From Cyclina sinensis (lineage: Eukaryota; Mollusca; Bivalvia; Venerida; Veneridae): a stretch of DNA of 64,000 nt. The stretch covers positions 3,661,063 through 3,725,062 of the forward strand of contig JAAONU010000014.1 of assembly GCA_012932295.1 (NCBI GenBank). Reading direction: 5' to 3'. Within the stretch, counting starts at the first letter, position 1. Each line of letters opens with the position of its first letter. Shown piece after piece: positions 45,706 through 58,130 of this stretch. The notes beneath the pieces are model-generated. The model saw nothing but the letters and a program-made list of their open reading frames with translations, had not been told where the DNA came from and searched no databases. The translations under genes were made by a program, and so were the position numbers.

Positions 45706-45889
45706 GTAAGCTGGTCACCTGTTTGTAGTTTTTGTCATTTTGATTTAAAGGAAAATGTAGTTCAACAAGGTTGAAGTGAACTATTTCATTTAATACTAAA
45801 TGACGAATTACTGAAAATGGATTACAATTGTTTCCATATAGAACCAACGTTTTCTACGAAGAATACTTTTTATAGTTTCCTATCTAATC

Positions 45890-46195
45890 ATACAAGGATA
45901 ATAAGCCGCAGCCTTATTGTCCATGTTTTTTTCAAGATCGATAACAAATTTAGATTTTTATAGGAGGTTGCTCAAGGAACATTTGTGCTGAAATATTTTC
46001 AAAACGAGCTTTTAAAATTTAAGTTTTAGTTGCCATGAGAACCAGACCTCTCATAAAACTCTATAAATTTAAAAAATAGCCATCCAAAGGACAGTCTGGT
46101 AAGTCTGGTTTAAATAAGTCAAGAGGCTTTTTAGTTCAGTTCTTGGGACGGAAGCCGGAAGGTAGGCAATCGTACTATCACTCAGGTGAACTAAA
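45890..46195 (-). repeat. Fragment of bivalve-type repeat
   Basis: GTTGCCATGAGAACCAGA, then GGACGGAAGCCGGAAGG and CACTCAGGTGAACT at the right end, resembling the terminal part of R1-R4 in reverse. Located between the two candidate exons. Confidence 0.4.
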
Positions 46196-46325
46196 ATTGG
46201 TAAAAAAAAGTCGTGCATGGGAAATTATGTAACATAAAATGAAGAATATAACTGTTTCCTGGATTATCAGCTTCTTTTTTATATTAAGTAGTTTCTGGCT
46301 TTTTCATTGACAATTATTTTATTAG

Positions 46326-46380
46326 ATCATGGACTTCAAAAGCCACCGATGAATATGTCTGTTCTCATTGTTCACATCCT
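46326..46380 (+). CDS. Second candidate exon of the unrecognised gene
   Basis: Acceptor TTTTATTAG|ATC, donor CATCCT|GTAAGG. With the preceding exon it reads ISWTSKATDEYVCSHCSHP, phase 0 out. Small size, but both splice sites are good and the phase is consistent. Confidence 0.35.
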
Positions 46381-46779
46381 GTAAGGTGGTATATTGAGCA
46401 AATGAACAAGTGGAGCAAGTCGATTTGCTGGATTTTATAAAACTTAGAGGACTGTTTATATTAACTGATAGAAAAAAATTGCAGTTAGCATGACCTTATG
46501 AACACTATGGCAACAATATTTACTAAATCTTCAGACATGAATGGATGATTTCTTTGAAACAACGAGAACTTGGCTTGATGTGGTATAAACACGTTTCCAA
46601 ATAAAACTCTGAGTAAAACGTTATGAACTCAATACATGTATTATTTTTATCTCATTGTTTGAAAATATTATTTCTTAAACACTCTGAATGTTTTGAAATT
46701 ACCTGGTAGAAATAATGAATATATCCTTATGTCGGACAGAGAACTTTAGTGTTCTTATATCCAACCGTCCGTTCGTCCT

Positions 46780-47525
46780 TCATTTCCTTTCCACTTCATA
46801 GTTACTGGAGCCAAGTTGACTAACTGACCTATCTAAATACTGATATGGCATCGGAGCAATGGAAATTACAGAGAGGTTTGACACATTATTAGATATCGAA
46901 TGAACAGAATATTTCAGAAATGGAGAAATAAAAAATACCTGTAAATGCTGTTTGTCAGTTTCTACTTTGTATCCATGTATATTTTGTAAACTGCCTGTGC
47001 AATAGCAGTGAACAGTTACACTAGGTCTAATGTCAGTCCTTTTCAGGCTCGCAGTGAAAATGCAACCATACATTTGACTTCGCTAAGAAAGGGGACAACA
47101 TAAACCTACATGCAGATAAATCGGGAATTGAGAAGAAATATTTTTTAATATTAGTGAAAAATGCTTATCAGGAAAAACCACCGTTTCCCTATACAGCGAA
47201 AAAGTTCTGCGTAAATCGCTTATTTATTTTTTAAACTCCAGAGCCAACTACTCCATACTTATTATGTCAAATGTTAACTAAACTAAGACTAGGTCTCCCA
47301 ATTCAGTATTTTTATGAATAAACTTATTCCTTAAAGTAACTGACATTTGACACATCTTTATAAGCATACTTGACATTTTTCTATAGCTTGAAAAATCAAC
47401 AGATGAACATTTGGTCTATAATGTGTCATACAAGTTACAAAGCGCAAAACACAATGAAAAAAAGAGATTTAAGAAGACGAAAAGGTTCAAGGAAAACTTG
47501 CATTAAAGAAGTTATGTAGGTGAAT
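46780..47525 (+). pseudogene. Decayed copy 1 of MIEAP-domain exons 3-5
   Basis: 46,800-46,985 resembles exon 3 (GGAGCCAAGTTGAC, AATGGAAATTACAGAGAGG) with stops. 47,390-47,440 resembles exon 4 (AAATCAACAGATGAACA). 47,462-47,520 resembles exon 5 (GATTTAAGAAGACGAAAAGG, AAAGAAGTTATGTAG|GTGAAT). Frames are lost. No copy of exon 6 was found. The introns here are a few hundred bases only. Confidence 0.75.
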
Positions 47526-47667
47526 GAGTAATAAATTCTTATGAAAACAATACTACATGAGTATGGTGAAACATTTGAATGGTGAGAATGATGCCGTCCT
47601 TAAATTGGCTCGAACAGTTTTTTTCCATTGCTTTACTTGTTCTATGTTTATATTGCATATTTTCAAC

Positions 47668-47691
47668 ACACACACACACACACACACACAC
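47668..47691 (+). repeat. (CA)n microsatellite
   Basis: About twelve CA repeats after TTTTCAA; a related (CAGA)n(CA)n stands at the same place in the duplicate unit (51,944-51,972). Confidence 0.9.
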
Positions 47692-48924
47692 GAGAATTTA
47701 CGTACACTTACAACAACAAAAACGGAAATAAAAAGGAACACACAACAGGAACAACAAAAAAATAGATAAAACGAGAAGGGGGAAAAACACACCAACACAA
47801 CCTGTCATAAACACATGTTCATGAAAAATTTACAAACACCTTTCATGAACTTTGATATCGCACTCTAATTTTCTTGTTTTCTTTTTTTCTTTTCTTTACA
47901 GATTTTAATTGCAATTTTTATATTTCATGCTCTCCAGAAACCAAATAAATGTAGATTTCTATAGCCTCAGGTATGCAACTTAAATTTACTTTATTGCCAT
48001 TTCATAACCAAAGACATTTTATTGTCCACTTGGATGTCATAGTTACAAACACAGAGGAAATCAATCACCCTGTTCTTGTATTGAAGTAATATTGTATAAA
48101 TCTCAACTACTGATATCTGCCAACACTTATATTGGCACCTCATTACAGAAAGAATTGCGTAGTGTAACTAGTCTCCTTAGCTTAAAGTCTCTTGGCAACA
48201 GCCATGCCATTTACAACTGCTGCCCGTTCAATAAAGGTCAGCACGAAATACCCAAATATACTCAAATACACTTGAGTTGTATCATTTAATCAACAAATGT
48301 TTATAAATTAAGCAAGGCTATGGACTTAACTTCAAATATTTGATTAAAAAAAATTTAAGTTTTAATGGCTATTTTGCAGTTAATACTTATCTGTTTGTAT
48401 TCAGAATTATTTTCATGCACGGTGCTGTAAAAGAAAACCTTGTGATAATTACTAATTAGGTATTGGATATAATTAATACCTTATATATCAAAAATGTGCA
48501 ACGTATAAAAAATCACTGAACATAAGAATACAAATCTTATCAGGAAAAAAATGAGTTAAAACAGTTACTAGTTCGTACTGCAAAACGATTCCCGACATTA
48601 ATAAAGAAAACAACTTGCATAAATATATATTTTTTTTTAATTGGTCGTCAGATATACTTAGCAATTTATATGAATGTAAAGGATCTTAACCAAAAGAAAC
48701 ATAATCGCGTACCTATCGTAATATGCTTCAATAAAAATTTGCGATGCGGCTTTGCAACAGCCACTGTAGTCCACTTAATGTGAAAAACGAATTGCAGCGG
48801 TGTTGAATTAGTAAATTAAATCAGTGTCAGTATGTGTATACTGTTTCCGTTTATGTCTCTGTAAGAAAGGTTTTTAGAAAAGAATAAATATTTGTTAGTA
48901 CAGGAATCTACCGATAATTAAAAG

Positions 48925-49145
48925 GTATCCGAAAAGCTTCCTTCACGCAGAGTTACTTCCCCTAGGAGATGAATTTCATTTTTTATTTGAATGCATATTA
49001 TTCACAGATGAACGAAGACGATTTTTGAAACCATATTATTATAATAGACCTAATGTTATTAAAACACACGAACTGGCGAATAACAAAAATAAACAAGAAT
49101 CTTTAAAATTGTGTAAATTTATCAAATGTATTCTAAATAGAGTTT
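48925..49145 (+). pseudogene. LINE ORF2 C-terminal fragment
   Basis: The plus strand reads LLPLGDEFHFLFECILFTDERRR, then FLKPYYYNRPNVI and NKQESLKLCKFIKCI, before a stop. It matches the type of C-terminal region seen at 33,880-34,090 (EDELHFILDC). Strongly 5'-truncated, as is usual for LINE insertions. Confidence 0.6.
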
Positions 49146-49503
49146 AACTTCCTTATGATATTGTTAGTAATCAATCTTCTATTGCAGAATTCTAAATGTA
49201 TTTACATAATTCTTCAGTGTTCTATGCTCACCTTTCGTTTCTAGTGAGCAGGACACTTAGTTATAGCATTTTCAATAACTTGACTTTAACCAGTAAAGGT
49301 CAGAATGCACTGGTTAAGACTTAGAAGTTTTTTTGTTCTTCCTCTTTTGTTTTGTTTAATCAAACCTCTTAGATTTAAAAGAGTTACAGAACGTACAGTT
49401 GATCTGTGTATATTGTGCATTGTATACATTACTACAGACATTACTTCTGTACCAATTTTTACTTTAGCTTTAAAAGGCATATTAAATGTTAAATGCTACT
49501 CCT

Positions 49504-49715
<212 letters not shown>

Positions 49716-51044
49716 AAATAATGATAATATAAGATGCAGCTTTATCTATAAGCTGGACTCTCCACATATTCTAAGGATCTCTTTTTTTAAATTTCACTAC
49801 CTTTTTACATTGAGAAGAGTATTTGTGTACGTTTGTTTAGAGCCTCATAATAATAAATTATATCCATGTTTGTTACCTCATTATGTCATGTTTAAACATG
49901 AAATGAGAGAAATAAACGTTTTTGACTCGCCTTTACTTGACTTGACCCTATCGTACTTTTCAATTTATTAATATATTTGACAATTACAAATAATTTTAGT
50001 GAAATTGGAAAAGGACATTAAAGGACTGCTTTCATCACCTGCTATTATTACCAATCAATTACCACGTGTATGTTAAGGGTACCGATTAATCAGGTGATAA
50101 TTATGATTGACGCAATCATTCAAATTTGATTAATGACCACCTGCAACTAATTAGAAGCTTATGATAATAAGTTAACACGTTTTTATTTCATATTTTATTG
50201 AAGATAACTTTACAAACAAAAAGCATCAAAGGAAACAAATTTGTATTAGATGAATCTTTAACGAATCTGCAAGAATAAACGTAACGAATTTCTTCTAAAT
50301 ATTCTGCAGAAGTACAATGTACAATACCAGATATATCTTATTTTTCATTTAAAACAGCTTGTTTTGATTACATGCAAGTAATCAGAAAAAGTTCATACGT
50401 TTAAGATGTTTTTTTAAAAGTGGGCCGAGTTGACTCGTGCCGAGTTGATATAGGGCCGAGTTGACTCTTTACCTGTAAAAGGAAGTAACTGCTGCGCAGA
50501 GAACTTAAGATTTTTGTTTAATTTACGAACATGGTATAAGCTTTTATAGATACAGGTACGACTTAACATTTCGTTTATATTTGATAAACTAGTTAAGACA
50601 TAATTTGTGTTTAACTGACACCTTAAAACTCTTTTAAAATTGATTTGGTCATGGTATAGGTCTAAACTTGTTCTTCTTTCGGTTTGCATTTGTTTATACA
50701 AAGGGGAAACCAAAGGAAAATATTGATTAATGTTTGCGTTGCGGAAGTTCTTATATATGTGTCAAGGTCATACAAAACATGGATAGAAGAGATATTATAT
50801 TTCAAACTGTGTGTCCTAGGTCGAGATTAAACATGAAATCAAAAGTTGGACCTTCACCATTCATGTCTCTTGGTTTCTTGATTATTTGACATACCTTTAT
50901 TAGACTGGTTAATAAAATGATAATAAACATTGATTTGAGACAATGAGTTTACTTTCTTAAAGGTAATATAATGGATTTCCTTACAATGACAAGTCTGTTT
51001 TAATTTCTTTGAGGGAATTATTTGAATTTCGTTTCAATTACATA

Positions 51045-52830
51045 TGTCTTTGTCATCAATATTGAGCTTTGGCAACTTTGCTGGAGCCAAGTTGACAAAT
51101 TGACTTATCTGAAAAATGCTATACGCCATCGAAGCAATGAAAATTACAGAGAGGTTTGACATATTATTAGATGACGAATGAGCAGAATCATTTGACGAAT
51201 GTAAAATTAAGAAGATACCTGTCAATGCTGCTTGTCAGTTTCTTTTTATTATCCTTCAGGTATGTTTTGTCAACTGTTTTACTGATATAGCCTGTGTAAT
51301 AGCAGTGAACAGTAACACCACATACAATGTCAATCCTTTGCAGGCTCACAGTGAAAATGCAACCATACTGTTAATTTTTCTTGGAAAGGGAACAACATAA
51401 ATCTACATGCAATTAAATCGGGAATTGAGAGGAAATATTTTTTAAAAATGTGAAAGGAAAAACCAATGTCTCCCTACGCAGTCAGCCAGTTCTGCCCTTA
51501 TTTTTTCAACTCCAGAGCCAACTACTCCATACCTTTTATGTCAAATGTTAGCTGAACTGAGACTAAGTTTTCCAGTGCAGCATTTTATGAATGAACTGAT
51601 TCCTGAAAGCAATCGACTTTTGACACATGTTTACAGGCATTTTAGACATTTATCTATAGCTTGAAAAAATCAACAGATGAACATTTGGTCTATAAAGTGT
51701 CATGGAAGTTATAAAGCTCAAAACGCAATGATCAGAAATTTAAGAAGACATATTGGTTCAAGCAGAACTTGCATCGAAGAGGTTAAGTAGTCGAATGAAC
51801 AATAAATACTTAAGAAAACAATAATACATGAGAATAGTGAAACATTTATATGAAGAGAATAAATGCCGTCCTTAAATTTACTCAAAAACAGTTTTCGATT
51901 TCTTTACTCGTTCTATGTTTATATAGCATATTTTCGAATCACACAGACAGACAGACAGACACACACACACAGATTAACAACAGGATAAACAAAACACAGC
52001 AAAACAACAACACAGTATGTCATAAACATATTTTCATGAATCATTTACTAACACCTTTCATGTTACATGTATTTAATGAACTTAAATATCGCACTCTTCT
52101 TTTTTTTTCTTTTCCTTACAGTCTTTAACTGCAACTTTCATATTCCATACTCCTCTGAAACAAATTGAATGTAGATTTCTATAGCATCAGCGATGCAACT
52201 TGAATTTACTTTATTGCCATTTCATAAATAAAATGTTTTATCGTCCACTTAGATTTCATAGTTATATGTACACAGAGGAAGTGTCGTAATCACCCTGTGC
52301 TTGTGCTGAGGTAAGATTGTTTGCATAAATCTCAACTACTGATGTCTGTTAACACTTATAATGTCATCCTATTAAAGATAGCATTGCATATGGTAACTTG
52401 GTCAATAGCTTAAAATCTCTTGGCAACAGCCATGCCATTTACAAACACATCTTTATCACTCACAACTGCCGACTGTTCACAGAACACTCGAAAACAAACA
52501 AACCAGTATTACAAATAGCAAATTTATTGAAGCATGTAGAAAGTTAGATGAACACTCTGGTACAGGAAATTGATCATTGCCTTAAGCAAAACCGTCCATT
52601 CATGTTGTGCTGTGTTGCCTTTGGTGAATTTAAAAGTTGGATTCTCTGATCGCAAAATTATTGCTTCTATAATATGATGTGATGTGACCTTGCAATGGCC
52701 ACTGTATGTGAAAGACAAAATGCCGTCGGTGCCAGAATTTGTTTATTGCTTCTTAAAGAAAGGTTCTTATAAATAAAAAAGAGTATTTGTTGCTACATTA
52801 ATCTACCTATGTACGCAGTTATTTCCCCTA
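51045..52830 (+). repeat. Segmental duplication unit D2
   Basis: Partner of 46,780-48,960, shorter by several indels. It contains the (CAGA)n(CA)n run at 51,944-51,972 and the LINE-like end at 52,810-52,830. Confidence 0.7.
51060..51795 (+). pseudogene. Decayed copy 2 of MIEAP-domain exons 3-5
   Basis: 51,080-51,260 resembles exon 3 including its donor (TATCCTTCAG|GTATGT). 51,660-51,705 resembles exon 4, and 51,730-51,790 exon 5 (AATTTAAGAAGACATATTGG, GAAGAGGTTAAGTAG). In-frame stops are present and the exon 5 donor is lost. Confidence 0.75.
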
Positions 52831-54426
52831 TCGTATCAGTAACTGTGTTTTGAAACATATGCACATTTCGTAAATTTAGAATGGACACAATTTAATACAA
52901 TCCAGTCACTGGAAAAAAGAGGAGTATTTAAAGAAATTTGCTGTACACATCTATATGCAGAATTGAAAAGAAAAAAATGTTTAGTATCAAATGTAAAAGG
53001 ACAAAAAGTGAATGTGAAGAAAGCCTTGCGACAAGAAAAAAGCATCGAAACTATTTCAGTTCAAATTATGTCATTTAAATGTCTAAAGACTTGTTTCAGG
53101 ACAAAGTTAATTACAAGTGATACACTGTTTATATAGTTATCATCTTGTCATAATCATAAGTTATGAATATTAATATACATGAGTCCAAGTTTTCTATCGG
53201 TAGATAACGTTTAGATTTTATCTGCTCTGAAAAGTAAGAGATAGGTTTATCACCATGATTAAAGTTAACATTTCATATCGTTATACTGGCGCTACTCCAA
53301 AAAGGTTAGGAGCCAGACATTTACTGTTCTGGCTACTAGATTTTTTTTTCCAGTCTAAATAGATAATAAAAAAAGGTTTTGATAACGAGTATAACTAACG
53401 GATTTCCATTTACGGCAAAGGGCAGTTTTGATAAAAACATAACAGTGCGTGTCTTTAAGTATTTAGAAGTCATAATAAGTATCTGGATAGTCCAAACTTA
53501 CATTATTTGGTGAAATACAGACAGTTAATTATTATTATTATTATTAGTATTGGTCAAGTGTTCACTCGTTCAGTTACAGTTGAGTTTTTTTAAAAGAATG
53601 ATAGAGAAATTTCTGACTTTTAGAACAACCCATTTTTGAAATCTGTGAACAAAAGTAATTGAATCATGATTATCGAGACCTTTAACATATTTAGAATTAC
53701 TGAAGCCCGTCAACACGAATAAATATACTGCTACACGGTACTGGCACGGTACTTTTCACACGCCTAGATTGTAACAGCTTATTTATTGACAATGTAACAC
53801 CAATTTTAGTTTATAGGTTGTTGTCCAGTTAAAATACTCTATTTCTCTAGATAAGTAATAATGCATTGAAGACGTCGCTACTTTCACATTAAAAGATCAC
53901 ATGAATCAATTTCTTTCAATAAGGAATTTGTAATATTATAACCGCCACTAATGCAGAATTTCTTAAGTATTTCCTTTTGGCAAATATGTAACGTGATAAT
54001 AAACATTTTAGTTCGCTTTGTGACTTACGTTCTTTTCTCCTTCAGTTACACTATGTTGTTCAATCAATGCCACTATGTCAAAACAACGTAAGGTCAAACC
54101 ATATGCGCACGTTTCCATATTCCTTTTTAAGCATTGGTTCAGAGGGAAAAAAAGTAAATTAGCTAATATCAATTGTAGTTTATGCACTGTTAACCAATCA
54201 AAACCCTGCAATTGTTTTTCGGTTCTTATACATGCATTTATAAGGTCGCGCATTTAGACAGATTTACATTTCGTGATTATTTAACTCTATAGGTAGTTTT
54301 TATCGAGGAATATAGTTTTGGCGTCGTCTTCCGTGGACTTGCTCATGTGTCCGTCTGTCTGCATGTGTGTCCGTCACAGTTCGGAAACGGGTAGGAATTT
54401 CTAAATAAAAGTTTTGTTGAAGATCT
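52831..54426. other. No gene seen
   Basis: AT-rich sequence between the duplication and the HSPA12 gene. A short ATT trinucleotide run lies near 53,530. No supported exon; a non-coding first exon or promoter of the HSPA12 gene may be here, but I cannot place it. Confidence 0.4.
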
Positions 54427-54612
54427 AACGAACAAGAAGTCCGTAACAGAAAGATGCAGTGCATCTTAGAAAACACAACCCAGGATTCGAACTCCAATCT
54501 TAGGGCATCGAAGGCCACACTCTAGCCACTGAGCTAAAGAATCGATTCCCTGACGCAGCTGTCAGAGGTTGTATTTTTACAATTATATGAAACTATGCAC
54601 TTGACCGTAACA
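54427..54612 (-). repeat. SINE/MITE-like repeat S, copy 3
   Basis: Matches copies at 38.2 and 38.6 kb: AAGTCCGTAACAGAAAGATG, then CCCAGGATTCGAACTCC (tRNA-like B box on the minus strand), CCACTGAGCTAAAGAATCG and CTTGACCGTAACA. It lies directly upstream of the HSPA12 coding start. Confidence 0.75.
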
Positions 54613-54717
54613 ATGTTTAATTCTAAAGGGAAATACTGACCTGCTAATGTCACTTAAATAATGAATTTAACTGTTCTTTCTGTTTCTTTTTCAGTTAATT
54701 GTTCACTAAAGGTAACC

Positions 54718-55050
54718 ATGGTGTTGCAACAGCAGGTTTGTCTGGGAAGAGACAAAAAGGTAAAACTGCTGGTGGCGGCCATTGATATTGGGACTTCTTT
54801 TAGCTGTTATGCTTTCTCTTTTAAAAACGTTTTTGAGGCCGTTCCGACTAGAATATTCATGAATCAAGACTGGGTAGCTGGATCGATTGCTGTAACGAAA
54901 GTACCCACAGTTGTACTTTTTGACGAAAAGAAGAATTTCAACAGTTTTGGTTTCGAGGCGGAGGATACATACGCTGACTTAACACTAGACAACAAACACC
55001 TCAAATGGTACTTCTTCAAAAGGTTTAAAATGAGACTTCATGGTCAAAAA
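54718..55050 (+). CDS. HSPA12 exon 1 (coding)
   Basis: 111 codons ending GGTCAAAAA|GTAAGTG. Contains the N-terminal nucleotide-binding loop and LKWYFFKRFKMRLH, the usual HSPA12 'FKM.LH' segment. Confidence 0.9.
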
Positions 55051-57327
55051 GTAAGTGTTTTTTTTTTGCATCATTCCAAATAGATTGTGCTCTTCAAACA
55101 ATTATCAGAACATTTTAACATGCTGGTTGTTGTTAGAATTTATGTCAATCTCATTAAAATGAGATTCAGTATATTCACTCAATATTTCTATGAATCTTAA
55201 CACATCGTAGAAGAGGTCGTCTCAGATTGACCTTTATATGTTCTTGATTTGTGGCTTTTCAAAGTAAAATCGCTCTATTATAGCCAAATTTAAATGTTTT
55301 GATGTTTTTGAACAGACTGCTTTTTTGTTTGACGTCATTAGATATCAAACTGCTAGATTATTGCAAGTATGTTTTCGACAGATAACAAGGGATATAGAAA
55401 TAGATGATGACAGAGGTAGAAAGATGAAGGCCATTAACATATTTGGGGCTGTGATAAACTACCTTAAAGAACATCTTCTTAACAAGTTAAAGACAAGCTT
55501 TTCATTACTAGAATATCAGGACATTCACTGGGTTTTAACTGTTCCTGCCACATGGAACGACTCTGAAAAACAGTTTATGAGAGAGGCTGCATATATGGTA
55601 GGTAACTCTTGTATTGATATTAAGGATTCATGGGCTTTCAGTGATTTGTGATTTCTGATAAAATGAGGGGAAACTTTGAACCAAAGGATTTATAATAGAT
55701 TTCTTTCCACAGCCAGCTTGGTGTTTTGAAGTATTAATATATGTTAAAAGCGAGTTATATTATAAAACTTTCTTATTGTTTTCTTTGTGATAATGTGTGA
55801 TGACTGATGCTGCTTCTGTAATTCAGGATTCTAAGAAAACACAATAAATTTGTGTGACTATACCCTTCTTATTATTGAAAGATACACCTGTCTTCTCAGT
55901 GATAAGGTATTCCTGTATATGACAGGCCGATATAGATGATGGTCAGTTGTCATTAGTAACAGAATCGGAAGCCGCAAGTCTTTTCTGCCAGTTGATACAC
56001 AAAGACAAAGTCCATGGATCAGAGGATGCCAGATTCGTCTTGGCCAGACCAGGGACAAAATACATGATTATTGACATTGGAGGTGGGTGTTTCAGATACA
56101 GTTTAGACAGCAATTCTTGCTTCTTGTTTTTTGTTCCTAAGTCTTCAAACAAGATGCCTATAACAGTTGACTCGTCATCTTATCAACAAAAGGGTGAGAG
56201 CTTTTGAAAACAGTAATCAGTTATTTATGTTATAGGTTGCCAACAATTTTATAATTTACTTTATTGTCGAGGCTTCAAATATTTTCAATTTTGTAGATGA
56301 AACTGTAGACTTCACTGTATTTGAAAGACAAGCAGATGGTCGTCTAAGTGAGCTTTACGTAGCTAGCGTGGATGCTTTGGGTGGAAAGAAGATGGATGAG
56401 GAATTCGATGCACTTCTTATAAGACTTATAGGTCGTTCAGTGTTTCAAAAGTTTATTGATGAAAACAAAGGAGATTACTTAGACTTTCAGCGATCATTAA
56501 AAACTAAAAAGCGTACATCCACATCAGGTGGTCAAATAACAATAACAGTTCCTGCTACACTTCTGGATACATACACCAAAGAGACTAAAGAAAACATTAG
56601 AGAAGCAACTGAAAGGTCTCCGTATTCTGGTAAAATCAGCTGGTTAGGCAGTAGAATGAAAATTGAGCTCCAGGTTTTCAAAAATTTATTTAAACCATGT
56701 ACTGATAAAATAGTGTCGAAAATCAAAGACATATTGAAGCAGCCAGGTGTTCAAGGAACAAACATATTTTTAATGGTTGGAGATTTTTCTGAGTCTCCCA
56801 TGCTTCAGAAGGGTATAATGAAAGCTCTTCCAAATGGTGAAGTGATGATTCCAGTCGAGGCAGGACTTGCAGTATTGAAAGGAGCTGTGATATTTGGTTG
56901 TGGAACTGTGGTCATTTCTAAATATACTTATGGTATTAACATTTCCCCACCGTTTGATCCAGCAATACATCCCGAAGACCACCGAGTGTTTGTTGGTGGT
57001 ATAAATCGCTGTCGTGACGTTTTTAAGAAATACATCCATATAGGCGAGTTTTTCAGTGCGGGAGAAGCCAGGTCAGGGAAGCATGTACAACTAAAATCAA
57101 ATGAAAGGGAAATGCTGCTAAAAGTGTACGCTTCCACAAATATGGACCCTAAGTTTGTTGATGAGGACAACACCAAGTACCTGGGCAGTGTGTTAGTCAA
57201 CCTTCCCGACAGCAATAACAAAATAATAGTGGAGGTCAAAATGATGTTGGGTGAAAAGGGACTGACAGTTAAAGCAGTAGAGTTATCACAGCATACTGAG
57301 TACAACGCACACTTTGAATACCTTTAA
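54718..57327 (+). CDS. HSPA12-like HSP70 family protein, four exons, 600 aa predicted
   Basis: Exons 54718-55050, 55316-55597, 55926-56082 and 56297-57327 join in phase (0, 0, 1), giving 1,803 nt including TAA. The start ATG has a good context (AACCATGG), and an acceptor (54694) before it suggests a non-coding first exon. Motifs: phosphate-1 loop AIDIGTS (residues 21-27), WVLTVPATW (183-191), and the phosphate-2 position, which reads DIGDET (255-260) instead of DxGGGT. VGDFSES (418-424) replaces VGGFxES, and a 6-residue deletion precedes KYTYGI relative to the 1-924 copy. The length fits bivalve HSPA12 proteins. It is probably a cytosolic HSP70-like protein with weakened ATP binding; that last point is inference. 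Confidence 0.9.
55316..55597 (+). CDS. HSPA12 exon 2
   Basis: Acceptor TTTTGAACAG|ACT, donor TATATG|GTAGGT, 94 codons, phase 0. Contains INYLKEHLL, HWVLTVPATWND and KQFMREAAYM. Confidence 0.9.
55926..56082 (+). CDS. HSPA12 exon 3
   Basis: Acceptor TATATGACAG|GCC, donor ATTGGAG|GTGGGT, phase 1 out. Contains LVTESEAASLF and KYMIIDIG. The alternative donor four bases later would give a stop in the next exon. Confidence 0.85.
56297..57327 (+). CDS. HSPA12 exon 4 (last)
   Basis: Acceptor AATTTTGTAG|AT, ends TAA. Starts (D)ETVDFTVFERQADG and is aligned over its main part with 1-924. Confidence 0.9.
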
Positions 57328-58130
57328 CTACATAACCATCTTATAATTTATCCGCCATATTTATCTTGTCACTTTAAAACAATTTTGAGAATCTTTCTGA
57401 TTGTTTCTGATTAAAGTTTCTACGTATTTAACATTAAACCATAAAAATATCAGAAACTTATAAAAATACTTTAACACTATTGTTTTTGAATGCTTATTTT
57501 GAATGAAAATATGTCTACAAAATAATTTAATCGTTATTTCAATTAATAATGATATTTTACTTGATCAGTTTTCCTTTGCTGTATGTTTACTCCGAAGTTA
57601 CCTCTCTCAAGAGAGTAAACCGCCTAAACTTATCTTAACTAATTTTAGTAATTAAGAGTAAGCCATTAAAATCGTTGTAAAATTTTTTGGCAAATATTTA
57701 TCGCAAGTTAATAAGAAAATAAAAGTCATGCATGTATATGTCTCACATTTATGTATAGTTTTTTTTTAATTATCAGTGTTTTTCTCATATCCAAATGCAT
57801 TCATTTCTTGAAGCAGCATAGGTTTAAAGGGTCGAAATAAGAGGTGAAACGGCAACAACAGTAATTTGTTGGTTTAGAAAACAAAATCATGCAAACTTGA
57901 TTAATAAACTTTCTTAAAATGTTTGTGTTACAGTTGAAAGATTCCGAAAATTTAATCGAATTCTCTACAATCAAACATGACTTGAAACAGATTTATATTT
58001 CGGCATTACCACCTTTTATGATAATAGATACTAGGAACATAGCTGAGACCTTAACATGCCCGAGAATCAAATAATCTGAACATGTAACAGTCATACCCTT
58101 TGACAAATTCTACTGAGCCTGACAAAAAGT
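57328..58130 (+). other. 3' flank shared with HSPA12 copy 1
   Basis: Resembles 925-1840: CTACATAACCATCTT just after the stop, then CTACAAAATAATTTA and GCATAGGTTTA, and AGGAACATAGCT near 58,030. The similarity fades after about 58,130. Confidence 0.75.
57718..57723 (+). terminator. Candidate poly(A) signal of HSPA12 copy 2
   Basis: AATAAA followed by AGTCATG, the same string and nearly the same distance from the stop as in copy 1 (1346). Confidence 0.5.

Larger units (their letters stand above)
46780..48960 (+). repeat. Segmental duplication unit D1
   Basis: Resembles 51,045-52,830 with the same order of blocks: MIEAP pseudo-exons, ATGCCGTCCTTAAATT, a (CA)n run, TTCTTTACAG, TTTACTTTATTGCCATTTCATAA, CTTGGCAACAGCCATGCCATT and the CGCAG..TTACTTCCCCT end. 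Confidence 0.7.

Noticed and set aside
50414..50713. 99-codon minus-strand frame
   Set aside because: No recognisable domain and it begins in a motif-rich repeat-like stretch; not enough support.
56928..57305. 125-codon minus-strand frame
   Set aside because: Antisense shadow of the HSPA12 last exon.
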